From assembly GCA_965219165.1 (NCBI GenBank), contig CBDCMW010000002.1:1984001-2048000 (forward strand): a DNA stretch of 64,000 nt, written 5' to 3'. The stretch is from Aldehydirespirator sp965219165 (GTDB taxonomy: Bacteria; Actinomycetota; Acidimicrobiia; Acidimicrobiales; Aldehydirespiratoraceae). Both the position numbers and the translations under genes were made by a program. Below, one piece after another: positions 59,401 to 64,000 of the stretch; positions within the stretch are counted from its first letter, which is position 1; each line of letters starts with the position of its first letter. Under the pieces are notes generated by a model, which saw only the letters and a program-made list of their open reading frames with translations, made no database searches and had not been told where the DNA came from.

Positions 59401-61320
59401 CGAGAAGCTGGATGACGACGGCGACCACAAGGTGGACGGCTCGCGCACCGGCGCCGACGCCAGGCTGGCGTCGCTGTCGCTTGGCGGGATCTCCCTCGTC
59501 CCGGTGTTCGCCGCCGGGACCCTGAGCTACACGGCCTCGGCGGACACCTCGGTCACCTCCACCACGGTCACGGCCACCCGCACCCAGACCGGCGGCTCGT
59601 CGGCGCTGACCATCACCCCCACCGACGCCAGCATCAGCGCCGGGGGCCACCAGGTGGCGCTCACCGCGGGCACCACCACCATCACCGTGACGGTGACCGC
59701 CACCAACGGCACCACCACACGCGTCTACACCATCGACGTCACGGTGGCGACAGCATCCGACCCGCCCGTGAACGTCAAGGCCTTCGCCGGCGACGGCCGC
59801 ATCGACGTGGAGTGGGACCCGCCCGCCACAGGCGGAGCGGAGGGCGGCTACCGGGTGCGCTGGAGGGAGTCCTCCGTGTCCGCCTTCGCCACATCAGACG
59901 CCGGCGATGTGGCTGCGGGCGTCACCGAGCGCGCCATCACCGGTCTGACCAACGGCGACACCTACGTCGTGCGGGTGGTTCCGCTGGACGCATCGAGCCA
60001 GGAGGGCCCCTCGGCCGACTCCGCCGAGGTGACCGTGGGCCGGCCCAAGGCGGTGCGCGACCTGACGGTGGCAACGCGCCGCCTCGACTTCCGGGTGAGC
60101 TGGGACGCGCCCGACGAGCGGGGCGAGGGCTTCGCGCAGGACGCCGAAGGCGATCCCGTGCTGGTGTACCGGGTGTCGTGGGCCGAGAGCGGCCAAGCTG
60201 CCGCGATCACTCAGTATCAGGTGGATTGCGGACCCACGACGGCCCGGTCCGACTTCTACGAGTATTACGACCTGAGTGCGAACAACGGGTCCGTCAGCTT
60301 CAAGTTTAGAGCTCCCGCCGTCGACGACGTGTACGACTTCACGGTCGAGGCTCGATTCGAGACCGACCCGGTGATAGCCACTCAGTGTCACAACCAGACC
60401 GGCTTCGGCGCCGAGTCCACCATGAGGGCCACCGCGACCGACACCCCAGCCGACGCCACCGACGAGGACCACGCCGCAGTGCGCGCCGCGCTGGAATCGG
60501 TGGTCGCCGCACACGAGAGTGACCAGCCGTGGCTGCGCGCCGCACTGGACCACATCCCGACGGCGGAGGTGCAGGCCGAGGACCTGACGCGAGGCGTCGA
60601 AGGCAGAGTCGGCAACGAGGGTCGTGTGACGAGTGGCACGACGGTACTCAGCCACAGCGAGGTCGAGTCGCTGAAGCTGGACATCGACTCGGACTTGTGG
60701 CCCGAGGACCGGCTGGCCTACACCGCCGTCCACGAACTGGCCCACGTGTGGACGCTCGACAGCACCCTGCACGACGACGCGGCCTCGCGCTCGGCGGTGG
60801 GCGCGGCGCTGCTGTACTTCTTCAGGGAGAAGTACGACGGGCTGGCGGAGGCCGAACTATGCGCGACGGAGACGCTCGCGGACACCATCGCCCACCTGGC
60901 TGCGGGAACCCCGGAGGGTTCGCTGTCGTACTACAGCGAGACCTGCTTCACCGGCGGTACGCGCCAAGGACCGGCCCTAGCCGAAGAGGATCAGGCGCTC
61001 CACGCCATGCACCCTTCGGGCACCACCCCCGGCGGCACCACGACCGAGTCGAGCTGGCTCACCGACACATACTCCGGCGTCGGGGCCAGCGCCGACGCGT
61101 GGGCGGACGTCGAGGGCATCGTCTCGACCGGCTACCGCGCCCTGGTGATGAACCTGCTCCAGGACTCCTTCGGCGGCTACTGCTCCATCGACGTGGCCAA
61201 CACGGCCGCGTTCGCCGGTCAGGCGGGCTTCGACGCCACCAGCGACGTCACCGACCCCTGGAACGACGGCGGCTGCGAGCCCGGCGCCCCCACCGGCGTC
61301 ACCGCGTCCGCGGTCAGCAC
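41409..61320 (+). CDS. Giant protein piece 5: main domain array with HELAH domain
   Basis: About 6,640 codons in one frame. It opens inside an SWM-type domain (MEPSGAALSAVDADTVVLTM). FN3 and SWM-type domains alternate to 43725. A divergent extended FN3 and module follow (43735-44930), then four more SWM/FN3 pairs (to 47480). The rest is built from FRLLFVTS modules, Calx-beta-like, Ig-like, cadherin-like, SWM-type and FN3 domains, to 60450. A zincin-like HELAH domain occupies 60460-61285. Two compensating indels at about 59212-59222 and 59379-59381 leave some 165 bp out of frame inside an Ig-like domain; the true reading there is RATLAGGDGTAQLVFTYTVQ. One missing C at about 61320 ends the shared frame; as written it stops at 61510. 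Confidence 0.8.
42515..43723 (+). repeat. 1.2-kb near-identical block, copy 2
   Basis: Second copy of the SWM-FN3-SWM-FN3 block at 38004-39221, 4.5 kb downstream. The SWM segment at about 41409-41590 is a further partial copy. Confidence 0.85.
47490..48095 (+). repeat. FRLLFVTS module, copy 2
   Basis: GDEFRLLFVTSGRRNAASTD, VYNGFVQTAAASGH, IWWLNGPNAADNYSEFYDG, FTGSTAAGRG, YGLSGVFVV. It follows an FN3 domain and precedes a cadherin-like domain. Confidence 0.75.
50515..51130 (+). repeat. FRLLFVTS module, copy 3
   Basis: GDEFRLLFVTSDTTMATSTD, YYNKFVQDAVAEGH, LGSTAAVSARVNTAT, IWTGSLNDGS, YGLSYVLRL. It lacks the IWWLNG segment, which reads VLISLLDGGLAAHDCNDLYD here. Confidence 0.75.
52890..53455 (+). 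repeat. FRLLFVTS module, copy 4
   Basis: GDEFRLLFVTSSAHDATSTD, YNKAVQRVVSNTGH, LGSTESVNARDNTAT, IWWLNGPRAAENYEDFYDGS, TGSTSDGSGDSSG, YGLSFVLQA. Confidence 0.75.
55625..56330 (+). repeat. FRLLFVTS module, copy 5
   Basis: GETFHLLFVTSTTRDALSGD, YDAHVQAALADGGH, IWWLNGPKAADDYDDFYDYD, VFVWTGVWFNG, YGLSAALYI. This is the longest copy; Arg is replaced by His in the signature. Confidence 0.75.
58100..58655 (+). repeat. FRLLFVTS module, copy 6
   Basis: GDRFRLLFVTSGTRKAESAD, VYNAFVQRPVGDGH, LASTATVDARDNTAT, IWWLNGDGDSTADNYRDFYD, VWTGTDTDGT, YGLSYVLHA. Confidence 0.75.
60460..61285 (+). other. Embedded zincin-like metallopeptidase domain (HELAH)
   Basis: Within piece 5, AYTAVHELAHVWTLDS carries H-E-x-x-H at 60731-60745. 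About 40 residues later, LCATETLADTIAH supplies a Glu (60869-60871) in the E-x-x-A-D arrangement of gluzincin peptidases. Four Cys downstream (ETCFTGG, GGYCSID, GGCEPG) may form disulfides. The metal ligands and general-base Glu are all present, so it could be an active protease. No pro-domain is recognised. Its target could be the giant protein itself or host/environmental proteins. Confidence 0.6.
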
Positions 61321-63606
61321 CACGGCACCGTCGACGTGGCGTGGACCGCACCCGCAAGCAGCGGCGGCGCGCCGATTACGGGGTACACGGTGCAGTGGCG
61401 CACCACCACCCAGACCTGGCCCCAGGCCGTCGCCGCCAACCAGAGCACCGGCGTCGCGGCGACCCCCCACACGATCACCGGCCTCGACTCCGCTGAGCAG
61501 TACACCGTGAGGGTGAGAGCGACCAACAGCATCGGCGACGGCGAATGGAGCGACGACACGACCGCGGGGACAGCAAGAGCGCTTCCGCCCCAGAACCTGC
61601 GGGCAGCAGCCGACGGCGGGACGGTCAGGCTCGAGTGGGACGCTCCCGACGGCGACCCGGTCACCGGCTACCGCATCGAGCGCCGCCCCGCCGGCCCCAG
61701 GCCGCCCAACCGGGGCCTCGGCGACGACGACATCCTCGTGGGCGACACCGGCAGCGCCGACACCGTCTATGTGGACGACACCGTGGATCCCGGCGTCGGC
61801 TACCAGTACCGGGTGGCCGCGATCGGCCCGGCCGGCGCCGGCGAGACATCGGAGTGGGTGAGGGCCGGGCCGGCAGACGAGCCGGAGTTGGGCGACGGCC
61901 CGCCGGGAGCGCCTCGCAACCTCACCATCGCTGCCGGAGACCGGGAGATCACCCTGTCGTGGGAGCCGCCAGCCGACAACGGCAACCCGCCCGCGACGAG
62001 GTACCGCGTCGAGTGGAGGATCGACGGCAAGGACTACGACAAGAGCCATTGGGGCATATCGCACAAGACGACCTATACCAGGACCCACCTGGCCAACGGA
62101 GTGAGCTACATCTTCTGGGTGAAGGCCGAGAACGGCGACGGCAACCGCGACGGACCATACGGACCTGCCTCTGGGGAGGTGAGCGGTACCCCTACGTCGG
62201 GCTTGGCGGTGGACTTGGCCACGCCGGTGCTGTCGAGCACGAAGGCCCTGCATCGCGGCATGGTGCGGCTGGACTGGCAGGACGTCGAGGACGCCGGTTG
62301 GTATGTGGTCCAGCACTACCACATCGACGGGGGCAGTGGGGAGTGGTTGGACCTGCCCGCCGCGGGAGTGGACGTCGCGCTCCATGGTTCGAGCGCGGTG
62401 GTGAGCAACCTGGGTGGGATCTCGTGGCTGCGGGTGGGGGCGATGAGCTGCGCGGGAGAATCGGAGTGGTCGGAGATCAAGCAGTTGTTCATGACCGATG
62501 AGTCGGCCTGGGATGGCGTGCCCGTGCCCGAGGTGGCGCAGGGCGACGAGATCGAACCCTGCCCCGTGGTGCTGGGCACGCCGGTGCTGTCGAGCACGAA
62601 GACCCTGCATCGCGGCATGGTGCAGCTGGACTGGCAGGACATCGAGGACGCCGGTTGGTATGTGGTCCAGCACTACCACATCGACAGGGGCAGCGGGCAG
62701 TGGCTGGACCTGCCCGCCGCCGGAGTCGACATCGCGCTCCACGGTTCGAGCGCGGTGGTGAGCAACCTGCACGGGATCTCGTGGCTGCGGGTGCGGGCGA
62801 TGAGCTGCGCGGCAGAATCGGAGTGGTCGGAGATCGAGCAGTTGTTCATGACCGATGAGTCGGCCTGGGATGGCGTGCCCGTGCCCGAGGTGGCGCCGGG
62901 CGACGAGACCGAACCCTGCCCCGAAAACGTCGACACGCCCGACAACAGCGAGACGGCGCAGGAAGCGCCCGACAACAGCGCGACGGCGCAGGAAGCGCCC
63001 GACAACAGCCCGGCGACGGGAGCGCCCGTCATCACCGGCACGGCGCAGGTGGGCGAGACGTTGACGGCGAATACGTCTGGGGTCGCCGACGCCGACGGGC
63101 TCAACAACGTCGAGTACGAGTACCGGTGGCTTGCGGACGACTCCGACATAGCGGGAGCGACCAACGCCACCTACACCCCGTCAGCCGCCGACGAGGGCAA
63201 GGACATCAAGGTGCGGGTGAGCTTCACCGACGACGCGGGACATGACGAGACGCTGACCAGCGCGGCGACGGCTGCTGTGGCTGGTGCGCAACCCACGGAG
63301 CCGCCGGCCAAGCCCACGGGCCTCTCCGCCACGGCGTCGCACGACTCTGTGACCCTCGCCTGGAACGACCCCGGCGACGACTCCATCACCGGCTACGTGA
63401 TCCTCAGGCGCGTCCGCGAGAACGATGTCGGGGGCGAGTTCAGTGAACTGGTGCCGGACACGGGCAGCACCGCGACCACCTACACCGATGACACAGTGGC
63501 TGCCGGCCTCACCTACACCTACCGGATCAAGGCCATCAACGGGGCCGGAACGAGTGAACGATCGCGCTGGTTCCACATCGACACCCCGGCAGCGCCCGCA
63601 CCCTAG
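61321..63606 (+). CDS. Giant protein piece 6: FN3 domains, duplicated unit, C-terminus
   Basis: Begins HGTVDVAWTAPASSGGAPIT and completes an FN3 domain (to 61575), followed by two more FN3 domains (61585-62200). Two nearly identical 119-codon units (62224-62568 and 62581-62925) carry HRGMVRLDWQDVEDAGWYVV, then QHYHIDGGSGEWLDLPAAGV, and MSCAGESEW. Next is a repeated linker (APDNSETAQE type), an Ig-like domain with NATYTPSAADEGKDIKVRVS, and a last FN3 ending ERSRWFHIDTPAAPAP. Stop at 63606. There is no LPxTG, no membrane helix and no basic tail. Confidence 0.78.
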   Translation, partial: HGTVDVAWTAPASSGGAPITGYTVQWRTTTQTWPQAVAANQSTGVAATPHTITGLDSAEQYTVRVRATNSIGDGEWSDDTTAGTARALPPQNLRAAADGGTVRLEWDAPDGDPVTGYRIERRPAGPRPPNRGLGDDDILVGDTGSADTVYVDDTVDPGVGYQYRVAAIGPAGAGETSEWVRAGPADEPELGDGPPGAPRNLTIAAGDREITLSWEPPADNGNPPATRYRVEWRIDGKDYDKSHWGISHKTTYTRTHLANGVSYIFWVKAENGDGNRDGPYGPASGEVSGTPTSGLAVDLATPVLSSTKALHRGMVRLDWQDVEDAGWYVVQHYHIDGGSGEWLDLPAAGVDVALHGSSAVVSNLGGISWLRVGAMSCAGESEWSEIKQLFMTDESAWDGVPVPEVAQGDEIEPCPVVLGTPVLSSTKTLHRGMVQLDWQDIEDAGWYVVQHYHIDRGSGQWLDLPAAGVDIALHGSSAVVSNLHGISWLRVRAMSCAAESEWSEIEQLFMTDESAWDGVPVPEVAPGDETEPCPENVDTPDNSETAQEAPDNSATAQEAPDNSPATGAPVITGTAQVGETLTANTSGVADADGLNNVEYEYRWLADDSDIAGATNATYTPSAADEGKDIKVRVSFTDDAGHDETLTSAATAAVAGAQPTEPPAKPTGLSATASHDSVTLAWNDPGDDSITGYVILRRVRENDVGGEFSELVPDTGSTATTYTDDTVAAGLTYTYRIKAINGAGTSERSRWFHIDTPAAPAP
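62224..62925 (+). repeat. Two tandem 119-codon units near the C-terminus
   Basis: Units begin at 62224 and 62581 (period 357 bp) and are nearly identical at DNA level. Each has a conserved Trp-rich pattern (DWQD, WYVVQHYHID, WLDLPA, ISWLRV, SEWSEI) and two Cys. It is possibly an FN3-derived fold; the exact family is not recognised. Confidence 0.9.
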
Positions 63607-63755
63607 TCCACGGGCTTGTCCGCCCCGGCGTTCCACAACCGGGTGGTCCTCGCCGCCGCCCCCCGGACACTCGGACCGGCATGGTCTCACATGAGTCTCC
63701 GGTTCCTTTCCTGCATCGAGAAACGGTGTCATACCCTCTCGCTAGCGTGTTAGCC
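63607..63755. other. Short intergenic region after the giant gene
   Basis: 149 bp with no gene. G/C-rich at first, then more balanced. No clear terminator hairpin was found by eye. Confidence 0.4.
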
Positions 63756-64000
63756 ATGGTACATAACGCTCCAGGCAAGCACTACCGCCAAGGAATGACC
63801 CGAGTCGTGGCCGGTCCGGTCGCGGACACTTCGGCTCCCACTCTGGTCGGCGCGGTCGCTAGTGTCACCGAGCACGGCGCGACGGTGTTCACTGACGAGC
63901 ATCGCAGCTACAAGCCGCTCGCGTCGTTAGGGTTCGCCCATGCCGCCGTCGCTCACTCGGCTCGCGAGTTCGTGCGCGGCGATGCGCACACGAACGGCAT
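63756..64000 (+). pseudogene. IS1595-type transposase fragment (runs off right edge)
   Basis: Open to the window end. APGKHYRQGMTRVVAGPVAD, then GATVFTDEHRSYKPLASLGF and REFVRGDAHTNG match the second half of IS1595-family transposases, whose DDE-type core includes FTDE..Y and the HTNGIE motif near the C-terminus. The zinc ribbon and first catalytic Asp region are missing upstream, so the gene is 5'-truncated; ATG at 63756 is only the first Met in frame. Confidence 0.7.

Larger units (their letters stand above)
30767..63606 (+). other. Giant secreted multidomain protein gene, about 10,900 codons, split by frameshifts
   Basis: Six consecutive coding pieces (next entries) read as one protein: the domain pattern continues across each frame break, and most breaks sit in the middle of a domain that is completed in the new frame. 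Order: signal peptide, low-complexity repeats, WSDG beta-propeller, then alternating FN3 and SWM-type domains interspersed with Calx-beta-like, cadherin-like, Ig-like and FRLLFVTS modules, a HELAH domain, three FN3, a duplicated 119-codon unit, an acidic linker, an Ig-like domain and a final FN3. No sortase motif or C-terminal membrane span is seen, so the protein is probably released or attached by other means. A role in adhesion or cell-surface interaction is inference from the domain types. Confidence 0.8.

Overview
The window is high-G+C bacterial DNA. Gene content suggests an actinobacterium, probably an uncultured member of the Acidimicrobiia: a TIGR03084-type DinB-like protein, DUF1446/AtuA next to an acyl-CoA carboxylase, a CYP125-like P450, many GTG starts and ATGA/GTGA overlaps. 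Phytanoyl-CoA-dioxygenase-like proteins and very large FN3/Ig-like repeat proteins are common in marine and host-associated lineages. The taxonomic call is inference.

Layout. 1-146: end of an Ig/cadherin-like repeat gene that runs off the left edge. 341-2260: HAPMO-like Baeyer-Villiger monooxygenase. 2349-3854: IS110 element between 40-bp direct repeats, followed by two small frameshifted genes. 4606-6145: 2OG-oxygenase-like protein and a membrane coiled-coil protein, both on the minus strand. 6383-15167: a plus-strand catabolic operon with acyl-CoA carboxylase beta and alpha subunits, AtuA, TIGR03084 protein, enoyl-CoA hydratase, an 80-aa protein and a zinc alcohol dehydrogenase. It fits branched-chain or isoprenoid acyl-CoA breakdown (3-methylcrotonyl- or geranyl-CoA type). 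15217-24331: mixed single genes, including an unknown exported-type protein, PhyH, VOC protein, a lower-G+C TIGR02391/HEPN-like pair, D-aminoacylase-type amidohydrolase, cupredoxin-like lipoprotein, Rieske oxygenase, PNPOx-like protein, ABM monooxygenase and cysteine hydrolase. 25001-27709: a nucleotidyltransferase toxin-antitoxin-like pair and a LysR regulator. 27808-30137: IS3 remnant, P450 and hydroxyisobutyrate-type dehydrogenase.

30767-63606 is the main feature. It is one giant secreted-protein gene of about 10,900 codons, split into six consecutive pieces by frameshifts. It has a signal peptide, a low-complexity stretch, a WSDG-repeat beta-propeller, dozens of FN3, SWM-type, Ig-like, Calx-beta-like and cadherin-like domains, six copies of an unrecognised module marked by the motif FRLLFVTS, an embedded HELAH zincin-like domain, and a duplicated C-terminal unit. 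A run of 15 C lies about 110 bp upstream of its start and a run of 8 C sits at one frame break, so phase variation is possible. A 5'-truncated IS1595-type transposase follows at the right edge.

Almost every frame break in the window, inside and outside the giant gene, is repaired by adding or removing one base in a short G/C run. That pattern looks like uncorrected long-read indel error and should be checked before any gene here is called a pseudogene.
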